Assembly (NCBI GenBank): GCA_037127315.1
Contig: JBBBDQ010001156.1
Coordinates: 1,185,001-1,249,000, forward strand
Length of the DNA stretch: 64,000 bases
Direction: 5' to 3'
From: Ascarosepion bandense
Taxonomy: Eukaryota > Mollusca > Cephalopoda > Sepiida > Sepiidae
Each line of letters opens with the position of its first letter. Position 1 is the stretch's first letter. Of the stretch, positions 21,225 through 31,289 are shown piece after piece. The position numbers and the translations under genes were made by a program. The notes beneath the pieces were generated by a model. That model did not search any database and was not told the origin of the DNA. It worked only from the letters and a program-made list of their open reading frames with translations.

Positions 21225-22393
21225 ATTAAACAGTATTTACATTATTCGGACTGTTCTCCACATTTTGGATCAGATATATATTGGCAGGATGAAGGCTTAG
21301 CAATGGGTTCTCAATTATACCATCACTGGCTAAAATATACATGGAATACTTTGAAGAGATGACATTAGAACCCACAGCTCTAAAGCCAACTATATGGCTG
21401 AGATACTTTGATGACACCTTCATACTCTGGCCACACCAGGAAGAGTGTCCGGACGCTACTGGACCATGTGAAGTCAATAATAGCATCGATACAGTTTAGT
21501 ATGGAAAAACAGAGTGACAAAAAACTGGCATTTCTGGATGTCCTAATAAATCGAACAGAGGCGGGATTCAAGACATCCGTATACTACGAGGCAACATTCA
21601 CCGGACAATACCTCAATTTCAACTCCCACCATTCATACAATGTAAAGAAAGGAATTGTCCTCTGCCTGCATCATCGAGTAAAAGTGATAAGCGTCAAACT
21701 AGAGATATACGAACAGGAAATAGTCAGTATAAACAATACCCTACAACTAAACAGTTACCCACGGTACCTGACAACAACTCCAAGGTAGATGGACGGGAGG
21801 GTCAGTCCATTAAATGCCATACATGATAGACGCTTGGGCGATCATGTCTCGAAAGAGACATGACTGACTGGGCAGAAGATTATCCCGCAGTAGGTTGCCT
21901 TTGCTTTCTGCGGTAGACTAGTTGCCGACCAAGGCTATATAACCCAATCTGTCCTGTTATTTAACCCATAACTGGAAGGAAGAGACGGGTTAATACCTTT
22001 CCCAAGGGTATTTGTGCGTACGTGAATGCAATGAATTCGGCAGGAATTCGAACTCGGCTCCCCGATTTCTCGTTCCGAGCCGATATCCAATGCTCCACAG
22101 CTCACATAAAAACTCTCAGAAAAAGCCTCGGTCTGTCTAATCTATGTAAAGGGGTTATCGGAAAAAATACTAAGCATCAGTGGTCCATACAGCATCAGAC
22201 GATCTTCAGAAGTGGTTCTACACTTCGCATGTACCTCTTCCGAGTAAGACCCACAACCAAGGAGGACGTGACTAAGGACTGTGTATACGCCATTCCATGT
22301 AGCTGTGGAAAGAAAGGAGAAATAGGCCGCTCCCTTAATGTAAGGCTGGTCCTGGGTATGACGGTAAACTGCATCCGGCAGCAAGGCCTCTGA
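21225..22393 (+). pseudogene. PLE polyprotein remnant: reverse transcriptase and GIY-YIG
   Basis: RT motifs visible in three frames: GLAMGS (about 21295), then IYMEYFEEMTLEPTALKPT and the catalytic YFDD at 21404-21415, then KKLAFLDVLINRTEAGFKTS and QYLNFNSHHSYNVKKGI. After the SINE, DCVYAIPCSCGKKGEIGRSL (about 22280-22340) is the GIY-YIG region, where the canonical YIGETGR is damaged. PLE enzymes reverse-transcribe their own RNA and cut target DNA with GIY-YIG. At least two frameshifts make this copy non-functional. Confidence 0.8.
21802..22106 (-). mobile_element. SINE-A inserted in the PLE
   Basis: Close match to 107-410 and 59366-59668, same minus orientation. It separates the PLE RT from its endonuclease. 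The A/B-box head is at the right end (about 22030-22106). Its good preservation suggests it is younger than its host. Confidence 0.85.
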
Positions 22394-22842
22394 TTGAGAG
22401 GTTTTGAGGAAAATGGAACCACCCCTGAGTTGCTGTTGTTCCCAGGTCCACCCTGACCCGTGGTGGTAGCACCTGTTAGAATCCCAGTTATAGGGAAATA
22501 GTTAACCCCCAAACTGAGGTCAAAACATTATGAAACTATAAAGATAGGTTTTTATAGAAATATATACATTTTTGAATGAAACATATTATACAATTTTGAA
22601 AAAAAAATTATCATAACACATTTTTGAAGGAAAAAATTTTTAAAAGCAATAAATTTTTTAATACAAAACTCGAAGATATTTTCAATTTCTAAAATACAAA
22701 AATTTTCAAAATCTGACTAAATCAATCTTTTACTATAACCGAGCATTAAAAAATTACCTTAAAACTCTACCTTTTGGCATTAAATAATCCACAGAGGTTG
22801 ATATGCCGTTAAACAAAACTCATTCAAACCCTAAGGCTACAA
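22388..22842 (+). mobile_element. Repeat E inserted in the PLE
   Basis: Interrupts the endonuclease: GIY-YIG coding stops near 22390 and resumes at about 22845. Flanking CAAGGC (left) and TAAGGC (right) may be a short target duplication. The element is about 450 bp, starts GA/T-rich with ACCCGTGGTGGTAGCACC at about 22456, and ends near GATATGCCGTTAAACAAAA. Non-coding and unclassified. Confidence 0.65.
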
Positions 22843-23140
22843 GAACATCGCGAGATGGGATAAAAAATCAGGCTTGGCTAACCACATATGGAGTGTAAAA
22901 GGGGGTCACCGCCCTCAATGGGATGAAGTAGAAATAATAGAGAACACCACTAGAAACTACGTAAACTTTAGTGATCACTACATATGCTAGGCTACAACAA
23001 TCTCCTAAACCGACAAAGCATTTTAAGAATGGTTAGATATAGGAAATGTCAGAAGGAGGGTGATAAACGGGTAAGGATACCGAGAATGAGGGTCGGTTAG
23101 ATGGTGAGAGTGTTTGAGAGAATAGATGCAAGTTAGTGTG

Positions 23141-24470
23141 TCAGGAGGTGTCTATTGACCTTACATTAAACTCCTGGAGATTGTAGCTGTCGGGGAAGCA
23201 GGCATGTGGAAGGGAATTCCACAGGCGGGAAGTGATGGAGTAGAATTTGCGTTTACAATTTATCTGTTTCACAGTAAAAGGGCGGGACCTAGTTGCTAAT
23301 CTAGTATCTCGTGTAAATTCGTTCCTAGGTGGCACCATTGTCCTAAGTTTATCAGAGCAGAAGCCGTGAAAGTACTAATAGAAGAGGCACAGGGAAGTCA
23401 CGTCACGCCGGAGAGAGGGTGGTTGCAGCCGGTCTGCCAAGTCAATATCGATCATATTACAGATTCTCCGTTGTATTTTGTCAAGAAGCCCGTGGAGATT
23501 AGCAGGGGCACTCGACCAGATGTGGCAGCAGTATTCAATACACGGGCGGATGGTAGATTTATATATGTACAGGATAGATTCGGACGGGAAAAACTTCCAG
23601 GCCTTACACAGAGAACCGACTTTCATAGCAGCGGATTTAGCAATGGATTCGATATAGTCATTCCATTTGAGGTCCGCCGAGAGTGTAAGGCCAAGGAGGC
23701 GTAGTGTTTTACTCTCAGGGAGGCAAGCCTGGTCCATGCTAATGGGAGGTAGGCGCGATTGTCTATGATGTTTAATTGATGGCAGCTTCATTTTAGAAGC
23801 ATTGAAATTCACGAGCCATTTCCTACCCCAGTCCACTACGGATTGGAGGTCCTTTTCAAGCTCGGCAGCGAGGTTCGCGTTGTCGCCCACACCGGATTTT
23901 TGATCGAGGCGAGAGTAAATTGTGGGGTCATCGGCGTACATGCCTACTCTGGATCTAATGGCATCTGGGAGATCATTAATGTAGATCAGAAAGAGAGTGG
24001 GACCTAGGATAGAGCCTTGAAGGACGCCAGCGTTCGTATGGTAGTTTTGGGAGGCATGTCCGTTTCATACTACCTTCAATGTGCGATTAGAGTGGAATGA
24101 CTGGATTAAGTCAAACAAATGTCCAGTTATACCATAGCTCCGCAGTTTGCATAAAAGGCCAGCATGCCAGACTCTGTCGAACGCTTTGGTGATATCCAAG
24201 GCAATGGTTCGTGCTTCGCCATTCTTGTCGAGAGCCTAGTATATGTACTCGGTAATGGTCGTTAGCATATCAGCAGTAGACCTGGTGAAGCGAAAACCAT
24301 ACTGTTTGTCCGGGAGAAGCCTGTGGGCTGTGAGATGCTGAATCACTTCGGCGTTGATAATGGCTTCCAAAACTTTGCCAAAAATCGGAAGGAGGCTGAT
24401 AGGGTTTTAATTAGCGGGGTCCGAAAGTTCTCCAGTATTTTTAAATATAGGAACTACAGAGGAGGACTTC
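23141..24470 (-). pseudogene. LINE reverse transcriptase, broken
   Basis: RT blocks are recognisable across stops: ISLLPIFGKVLEAIINAEV, YGFRFTRSTADMLTTI, ALDITKAFDRVWHAG, GVLQGSILGP and MYADDPTIYSRL (YADD at about 23927-23938). The thumb and tail follow in the frame 23941-23375 and, after a break, 23338-23141. Three in-frame stops and a frameshift exclude function. Confidence 0.8.
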
Positions 24471-25003
24471 CAACAGGCAGGAAAGCAGGAAGCAGATAGG
24501 CAGAAATTATTGAGTTTAGAGAGGACAGAGGAGCGTTCTGAGTAATCTTTGGCGCCAAACTTAGAGGATGCTATGGTTTGCTTCACTCTGACAGCAAACA
24601 CCAGCTTAGCTTCGTTTAGTATTTTTTTACACTTATTACGAGCTGAGGCGAAAAGGCGCCTGTTTTGGTTCGACGAGTGGCTTCGATAGAACCAGAAGAA
24701 ATGGTTCCGGTGGGCAATGGCGGCCGAGCAAGCGGGCGAGAACCAGGGAGACAAATTTGATTTAAGCTGGAATTTCCTGGCAGGGATGAAAGCATCGATG
24801 TCAGCCTTAACCCAAGAGGAGACCACGTACGCACAGTTATCGACGGGAAGACCGAAGACGTTGTTCCAGGGGACGTCACAGAGGAAGTCTCGGAACAAAT
24901 CCCAGTTGCTCTCTGGTAGCAGTAGAATATTCTGCTGGTCTGGGTTTCTTGGGTAGAGTGAGAGTGGATTGAGATGTTGACGGAAACTACGGCGTGGTCA
25001 GAG

Positions 25004-25702
25004 TTACCGAGAGGGCAGAGCTGCCTGGTAATGCAAGATGGAAGTGAAGCAGAGGTCTAGTAAAGAGTCCCTTCCATTATAGTTATTAGAGAAACGAGTG
25101 GGGAAGTCCACCACTTGCGTAAGAGCTTGGGTTAATGAAAAATTCATGGTGCGGACCCCAGTAAGGTCGGTGACGGAGTTTTCCAGCCACTTGGTATAAT
25201 GGGCGTTAAAGTCACCAAACACAAATATATGGGCAGATGGATGAGAAGAAATGGCCTTGTCGATATTAGTAGAGATGCTATCAAGTACCAAAGAGTCAGA
25301 GGAGGATGGGGAGCGGTAGCGGAAGAAGAGATAGCTAATGGAGCTTAGAACTGAGATACGGAAGCACATGAAAGAATGATCCAGGAATTCGAGAGATGTT
25401 ACCCTGGTTAGAGGGAGGTGTTCGCTGACATAAACACCAAGCCCATGCATTTGGACATTGGAGTCCTTCCTGAAGAGGGGAAGGTTACCAGGAACGAAAA
25501 ACTCAAGGGAGGAGATAGAAGGGTCAAGGTTAGTCTCACATATAGCTAAAATATTAGGTGAGTTAATTGGGAGGAATGATTCTATGCTGTTAAAGTTAGT
25601 GTAGATACCACGTATGTTTGTGAAGGAGAAAATAATTAGTGTAAAAAATTGCAATATGAGCTCTGGTAAAAAAAAAATACTAGAGGAAAACAGTAACACC
25701 AT
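25004..25702 (-). pseudogene. LINE apurinic-type endonuclease domain
   Basis: 232-residue frame of the APE/exonuclease-endonuclease-phosphatase fold. Visible motifs: NIRGIYTNFNSIE (29-41), AICETNLDPS (53-62), YRSPSSSD (129-136) and GDFNAHYTKW (163-172). The final SDH-type motif lies just after the frame break (LGNSDHAVVSV at about 25010-24978). This domain nicks target DNA to prime reverse transcription. The first residues are hydrophobic and may be non-native. Confidence 0.8.
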
Positions 25703-25954
25703 ATATTCGCAAAGGGACCTAAAACAAGGTGGGGATGGGGGTATGGCATAGATTTTTTGTTCTGTTATGGATTTTTTTTTTACAAAAATATATCTAAAAT
25801 ATAATGATATGAAAATAAAAGAGGGGTATAAATACCCAAACTAAACTAAAATATAACAAAACATTCAAACTAAAAATAAAAACTAAGACCTGTTAATCCC
25901 ACGAAACAAAGAATGTCTGTTGTATTCTACCAGTAAGGAGAATCAAGAAGAGTT

Positions 25955-26222
25955 TCTAAGCGTAGCTAAGATATAGGACAAAACTAAAGTATGAGATGCC
26001 CAGTGAGGATTGAACCCCTTACTCAATTGTAAGGATTCTGGTAACACAAATTTGCTAACCATTACATCACGTCGAGGTGCCCGTTTCCATGTGATTTTCT
26101 AAGTGCAGCTAGTGTGTGGTACAAAGCCAAACCCAGTCAAGATCGAACTCACTATTCAATTGTCATGATTCTAGCGAGACAAACTTACTAACCATTACGC
26201 CACGTCGAGGCGCCTATTTCTA
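25955..26222 (-). mobile_element. Tandem pair of tRNA-derived SINE units
   Basis: Two units of about 135 bp on the minus strand. Unit 1 has A-box-like GATGTAATGGTTAGC (26067-26053) and B box GGTTCAATCC (26017-26008). Unit 2 has GGCGTAATGGTTAGT (about 26203-26189) and GAGTTCGATC (about 26150-26141). The spacing exceeds a normal tRNA and the acceptor stem does not close, so these are SINE heads rather than tRNA genes. Confidence 0.65.
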
Positions 26223-26284
26223 GTGGTAATGACTGCAAAGCAGTTTCCCCTCCACTTTTATCGGCAGTTACATGCTGGGATTTG

Positions 26285-26320
26285 TATATAAATAGGCTGG
26301 TTTGCGGTTTTATCTCAGTC
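26285..26320 (+). promoter_or_regulatory. Candidate TATA/Inr core promoter
   Basis: TATATAAATA at 26285-26294, with TCAGTC at 26315-26320 placing the initiator A 32 bp downstream of the TATA start. This is the spacing of a Pol II core promoter. No gene or LTR is recognised downstream, so it may belong to an unrecognised transposon or be chance. Confidence 0.3.
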
Positions 26321-27176
26321 CCGATCTGTATCGTCTTGAAATCGGAACGTTAGGTTTGCAGACTGGCTTTTTTGTGCTAACGCAATTTTTTAGTTGTGAA
26401 TTTTTCCATATTACTGTGGCGTTGCCTTATTTGTTGATTTGACTTGATTATATTGTTTGCTTGCTTTATATATTTTTGCCCTGTTTCTTTCCTTTTGTTT
26501 CTATTGTCATTGCTTTTTGCAAACTTTGTCAATTCTGTTTGTCAGCCATTTCTGTTTTTTATTTTGCATTTGACCGTGGCTACCCATTCCACGAAAACGC
26601 AGGAACGTGTTATTAACCTTGCAGTGAAAGTAAGCTCACATTAGAAGAAGCAAACTTATAAGCCGACAAATATTACATTAAGTATAAGCAATCATCTTCC
26701 ATCAGAACAGAACATCTGAAGCCAGTCTTTTATGCGTACGAAACTGGGAACCGTTTATTGTCTTATTCTTCTATTTTTATGGACCGTGTCACATCAGAAC
26801 GTTAGCTATCTTAACTATCTACAATTTCTTCTTATTTGTAGATGTCAACAGATTTTGTCGTTTTCTTATCTCAAGTTTCCTAGTTAGATTATGCCTTGCT
26901 TATCGTCTGTCACTCTTGCCTTCAATCTGTTCTGTGAGTATCAAATTTTCCAAGCTTTCTTTCCACATTATGTGTTCTTGAAATTTCCAACTTTCTTTCT
27001 GATCTTAAATACCGTTGTTTTAATTTCCATATTCTATAGAACTTTATCGTTGTTCATATGTTCGGTCTATAGTATTCTGATCATCCTTCTGTATCACCAT
27101 ATTTCAGTAACTTTAAGTCTCAATCTCACACTTTTGCCAACATTCCCTTCCATGTAGGAGGACTGATCTAAACTTA

Positions 27177-28004
27177 TTTATAAATGAAAATTTGTCTGTG
27201 TGCGTGTGTGTGTCTGTGTGTGTGTGTATCCGTTACCTATAGACTCCGAAAGGGCTGAACCAATTTTCTTTTACACAGATGTACTATAAGCGCCTGCGAG
27301 TGTTCTTAGCTAGGTTTTGTGTCGCGGTACCCCTGATAAATATCGATAATCGAAAAAATCGGGTTATAAAAGGAGTGGTCCGATTTTAATCAAATTTGAT
27401 ACACTCATAGCCAAAGATATAAGAAACGATATTCAGAAGGTTCAAGGTTGCAGTTCCTACAATAGTGCATAAAATCGATAATATATATATATATATATAT
27501 ATATATAAGGCAAGGTGTTTGTGTGTGTGTGTCTGTTTATCTGCCTGTATGCCTGTATTTTTTCAGCCCTTTTATTTTAGTTTTTGCTTCGGGTTTGGCT
27601 CTAATTAGGTGTAATTGTAGTTTTTAGTCTCAGCCATGATGCCATTTACTCAGAGGACTTATTTAACCTTTAAAATTCAGTTTACGACGAAACATCTTAT
27701 TTGATATCGATAACAGGAAATCAAAATTTGACTTACATCCATTCATTTTTCTTTCAGTCTACGGTTTCGCTATAACTGAAAACAATTATTGCAGTTATGT
27801 AATACGAGCAGTATAGCCCGGCGTTGCTCGGGTGTAATGAAAGGTTTAAAACTAATCCATGGTCATGGAGCTCAGACTCATTAGACGTTGGCATGAAATT
27901 AGTCTTTCATGCCAACGTCTAATGAGTCTGAGCTCCAGGACCATGGATTAGTTTTAAACCTTTCATTACACCCGAGCAACGCCGGGCTATACTGCTCGTA
28001 TTAC
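27177..28004 (+). mobile_element. Helitron-like element, copy 3, longest, with inverted terminal duplication
   Basis: Starts TCTAAACTTATTTATAAATG after an A. The interior matches the other copies (AAATTTGATACACTCATAG at about 27393; (TA)n at 27480-27507). Unlike the others it carries an extra segment (about 27545-27798), then the 3' end in inverted and direct orientation. The terminal tetranucleotide is CTCG (27995-27998) rather than CTAG. It splits an RTE copy. Confidence 0.65.
27799..28004. repeat. Near-perfect palindrome, 100-bp arms, 6-nt spacer
   Basis: Arms 27799-27898 and 27905-28004 flank the spacer TTAGTC. I see one mismatch (an A in the left arm against the direct-orientation C, in GGTCATGGAG/CTCCAGGACC). 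Each arm contains the GC-rich CCCGGCGTTGCTCGGG end of the Helitron-like family. The transcript would form a 100-bp hairpin. Confidence 0.9.
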
Positions 28005-28519
28005 AAACCTCTACAGTTATCTTTTCTTTAATTCTAACGAATTTTTCCTGTTTCTTAAGACATTGTTTACATCTTTGGAAGCATCTTTCGCTATCACAAT
28101 GCGTCTTCGAATTTCAGTGTCACACTTTCCGTTTTTTGTTAAAACATTTAATAGATATTAAATTATGGAACTTGATTTCTCTATCTGTAGTTTGGAATTA
28201 GCATGTTGGACAATTACATTTCCTAACAATCTTGCATTCTGTATTCTTGTCATTGATGTTCAGTCCTTTCTTCCTGCTTCTCTTCACTTCTGCATAATTT
28301 TTTGTAGTTTATTTTTATATTTGATAGTAGAAATATCAGCTGCATATATTATGTTGTTAAGATTGTCTTCTCCAATCACCATGGTCAACACGATTTTCGG
28401 TGCCAAGAAAAAAATCATATTTTTTAGCAAATTTGATGGTGCTAATCCCAAAAATCATTTATTTTTATGGTTGGCTTTACTGTCCTGAAATTGCTCATTT
28501 TTGAAAAAGAATTAGTTTA

Positions 28520-28826
28520 TGTTGGGCTGCTCTCCACCTTTCCACGGAAATCGACTATTCGAATCAATATATAAAGTAGTAGTGATTATACCTCGAGGAA
28601 GGAAGTCGAGTGAGCTGTTCACTCGGGTATTTCCGGTATTGCACCGGAAGTGTTCTACTAGTCAATCTATCACGTCTCTACGACGATACTGTATACTAAT
28701 TACCTTGTTCTGTATTCTACCAATCCTTACCTCTTGTAAATACTTCTCTTTCCTGTCAATACACCTACTTTTATACTATTAAGTTGTTTTGTATTATTTC
28801 ACATAATTCTGTTACCCGATGTAATA
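28520..28826 (+). mobile_element. Solo LTR with exact 5-bp target duplication
   Basis: 307 bp from TGTTGGGCTGCTC to ACCCGATGTAATA. The pentamer GTTTA precedes (28515-28519) and follows (28827-28831) the element. Internal ATATATAAAG (about 28567) is a candidate LTR TATA box. Matches the 322-bp LTR at 534-855 on the opposite strand. The 3' terminal CA is mutated to TA. Confidence 0.85.
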
Positions 28827-28831
28827 GTTTA

Positions 28832-29429
28832 CGATCTTGGCTTTAGTTAATAAAAGTTGTAGAAACCCATCAATTTTCAAGTAGCCCAAACAATTTATGT
28901 TGGCCACTAGAAATATCCTATTTTTATGAAGAAAGAAAAAAAAAGAAAGTGTTTTAGAGTAAAAAAAAATAAAATAGAAGTAGCAATTTATCGCCAAAAT
29001 TAAATTAAGTGATAAAATTTATCAGTAATAAATTTTACTAAGCCTGGTACTTAAGGTGATATCAAAAAATGAAACCCTAAAACCATTTGTTTGATATTCA
29101 TAAATTTATCTCATCAAACTTATCCATTCAGTACGAAAGGAAACCAAACATATTGAGAGCTTTTATTTTCACAGTTGGAAAAAGAACTTCAACTAAAGAC
29201 ATCCCAAGATGTGAAACTTTCTGTTGGAGATGTAAAATATTTTCTGCAGTTGTTTCATCACATATATGCCATCATTATACCCCTTACTCTGGGCACCTCG
29301 AAATGGTTAGCAACGTTTTCTAGAAGAATTACGACTAAGTAATGTTAGATCCTGACCTGGTACTCTACACCTTCGGCCTTATGCCACATCTAAACTACGC
29401 TTAGAAAATTGCCATTACAGACATTACCA
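28832..29429. other. No gene seen
   Basis: AT-rich. A frame at 29087-29323 has a non-repetitive translation but no domain I recognise. Confidence 0.4.
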
Positions 29430-30385
29430 GTGCGAAAGTGCAGTCCGTTGGGAAGTGAATATTTCTAGAATGATAAGAGTCTAATTAATACAGTGTCTAC
29501 TCGTACTTTCACTTTAATGGTTCCCAATGAAACTTAGATATCTTTAACAAAAAAATTGTTTTTCATGAGAATTCTAAAATGGCCGTTGTATCCATGATTT
29601 TATACAAAAGTTGACCTATAATTTGAGCCATTTTTCGTTTGGAATTGTATTTTCATATAATTATAAGTGTCTAATTAATATAGTGTCCACTAGTATTTTC
29701 ACTATAATGAATCCAAATAAAACTTAAACATCTCTAGCAAAAAATTGTTTTTCATGAGAATTTTTCTTATTGATGACATTATACGAAAGTTGATCCATAA
29801 TTTAAGCATTTTTTGTTGGGAAGGGAATTTTCATAGAATGATAAATGTCTAATTAATAACGTGTCTACCAGTAATTTCACCTTAATAGATCCCAATTAAA
29901 GTTAGATATCTCTAACAAAATATTGTTTTTCATGTGAATTTTAAAATGGCCGTTTTTATCCATGACGTTATACAAAAGTTGACCCATAATTTAAGCAATG
30001 TTTTGTTGGGAAGGCAATGATAGAATGATAAAAGTCTACTTAATAACATGTCTACTAGTACTTTCACCATAATGGATCCAAATAAAAGTTGGACATATAT
30101 AACAAAAAATTGTTTTTTTATGAAAATTCTAAAATGGCCGTTCTATCCATAATTTTATACAAACGTTGACCCATAATTTAAGCAATTATTCGTTAGGAAG
30201 GGAATTTTCATAGAATATTAAGAGTCTAATTAATACAGTGTCCACTAGTACTTTTACCATAATGGATTTAAATGAAACTTAGACATCGCTAACAAAAAAT
30301 TGTCTTTCATGAGAATTCTGAAATGGATTTTTAATCCATGACGTTATACAAAAGTTCACCCATAATTTAAGCAATTATCATATTT
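29430..30385. repeat. Tandem array, ~187-bp units, about five copies
   Basis: Diverged units with markers at about 29530, 29721, 29900, 30087 and 30277 (AAACTTAGACATCTCTAAC-like), and ATAATTTAAGCAATT-like segments recurring at the same spacing. A sixth partial unit (about 30820-30930) lies beyond a LINE fragment. Non-coding satellite-like DNA of moderate age. Confidence 0.85.
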
Positions 30386-30684
30386 CAAATTCCGAATTTA
30401 TTTATATAATTATAAAATCCATCTTCTCATCCAAGCAAGTTTCAACATATGCAGAAGTGAGCATACAGTACAAAATTGCAAACGTTAAAGGCTACCTTAA
30501 AATACATTTATAACTGTTTGTAAATAAATGCTCCGTCTAATTTTTCTCAAGTGATAGATTGACTCTACAAGTGACATTTGCATAGCTAATCTTCATAGTC
30601 CTCTGCGGAGGTTTAATATATGAAGAAAACTTTTTGCTAATATGATTTCTGCTGTCAGCTATAAACAGGATCTTCAGAAAGCAC

Positions 30685-30815
30685 ATGAGTTTATTGGTAT
30701 CTCTGCAATAGCCTTTAAGAAATCTGCACCCGAACTGGCTCTTGTTCTCTCTAAAATCTACAGTAAATGCTTTGCTGCTACTTGCTTTCCTGCTGGTTGG
30801 AAATCCCTTATGTAA
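30685..30815 (+). mobile_element. Jockey/CR1-like LINE fragment within the 187-bp array
   Basis: Translates to AFKKSAPELALVLSKIYSKC and FAATCFPAGWKS, matching the LINE segment just upstream of RT (KKCAPELSSILSKLYN...CFPACWKSS at 55890-55985). It separates the last array unit from the rest. Confidence 0.75.
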
Positions 30816-30937
30816 TTCTAGTCTTTAATAATAGATCCAAATGAAACTTAGACATCTGTGAAAAAGATCGCATTTTATGTGTACTATTCATACGTTATAT
30901 TAAACGACAGCCCATAGTTTAGACATTTAACATTTTT

Positions 30938-30995
<58 letters not shown>

Positions 30996-30997
<2 letters not shown>

Positions 30998-31138
30998 CAT
31001 CCGCAGACAGATCTGTTTCGCAGCTCATCAGTACAGTTAGACTCCGATTGCTTTTAACCCAGGATTGAAACCCGGCCGAAGTGGCGCCAGTCGGCGATTC
31101 TACCTCTGGGCTATGGGCGCTCGGTAGAAGAAGGCATA
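30996..31138 (-). mobile_element. HH-SINE copy 3, head present, ribozyme stem II deleted
   Basis: Minus strand: head with A box TAGCCCAGAGGTAGAATC and B box GGTTTCAATCC, linker AGCAATCGGAGTC, then CTGATGAGCTGCGAAAC. Relative to copies 1 and 4, about 9 nt of stem II (TGATACAGC-type) is missing, so the stem cannot form. Stem III and stem I strands are otherwise kept. A (TA)n tail (30942-30995) abuts as in copy 1. Confidence 0.8.
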
Positions 31139-31203
31139 TATTTTCGCATGTATATTATCATTATACACGCGCAATAGCCAGAGTGCTCTAATTAATTACT
31201 GAA

Positions 31204-31204
<1 letters not shown>

Positions 31205-31282
<78 letters not shown>
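31205..31282. repeat. (TA)n-(GA)n microsatellite
   Basis: TA run to about 31241, then a GA run of about 18 units. Confidence 0.9.
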
Positions 31283-31283
<1 letters not shown>

Positions 31284-31289
31284 CGCCCA

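Larger units (their letters stand above)
21210..22985 (+). mobile_element. Penelope-like element (RT + GIY-YIG), decayed, with two nested insertions
   Basis: The order is RT core, RT thumb region, SINE-A insertion (21802-22106), start of the GIY-YIG endonuclease, repeat E insertion (22388-22842), then the end of the endonuclease (SGLANHIWSVKGGHRPQWDE at about 22882-22941). Frameshifts break the frame. No terminal repeats were identified around it. The copy is dead but long enough to type the family. Confidence 0.8.
23005..25702 (-). mobile_element. Jockey/CR1-like LINE with EN and RT, decayed
   Basis: About 2.7 kb on the minus strand: endonuclease (25702-25004), linker (24898-24540), RT (24470-23380) and C-terminal tail (to about 23141). 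The 3' UTR runs to about 23005. Compared with the copy at 54340-56640 it has lost about 110 residues between linker and RT (SSKFGAKDY joined directly to VLSKLNNFC). RT carries three stops and a PQG to LQG change. It is the only copy here that keeps the endonuclease. Confidence 0.85.
26865..28420 (-). mobile_element. RTE-like LINE copy, split by a Helitron-like element
   Basis: The 3' half lies at 26865-27176 and the upstream half at 28005-28420. Both are strongly diverged, but CATCCTTCTGTATCACCATA and TTTTTCCTGTTTCTTAAGAC match the copies at 63105-63990 in order. The upstream end covers the RT region after the catalytic box (weak YAADISTIKYKNKLQKIMQK). An old copy that predates the insertion. 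Confidence 0.65.

Noticed and set aside
25996..26214. Two tRNA genes on the minus strand
   Set aside because: A and B boxes are good but spacing is too long and the acceptor stem does not pair; better explained as SINE heads.
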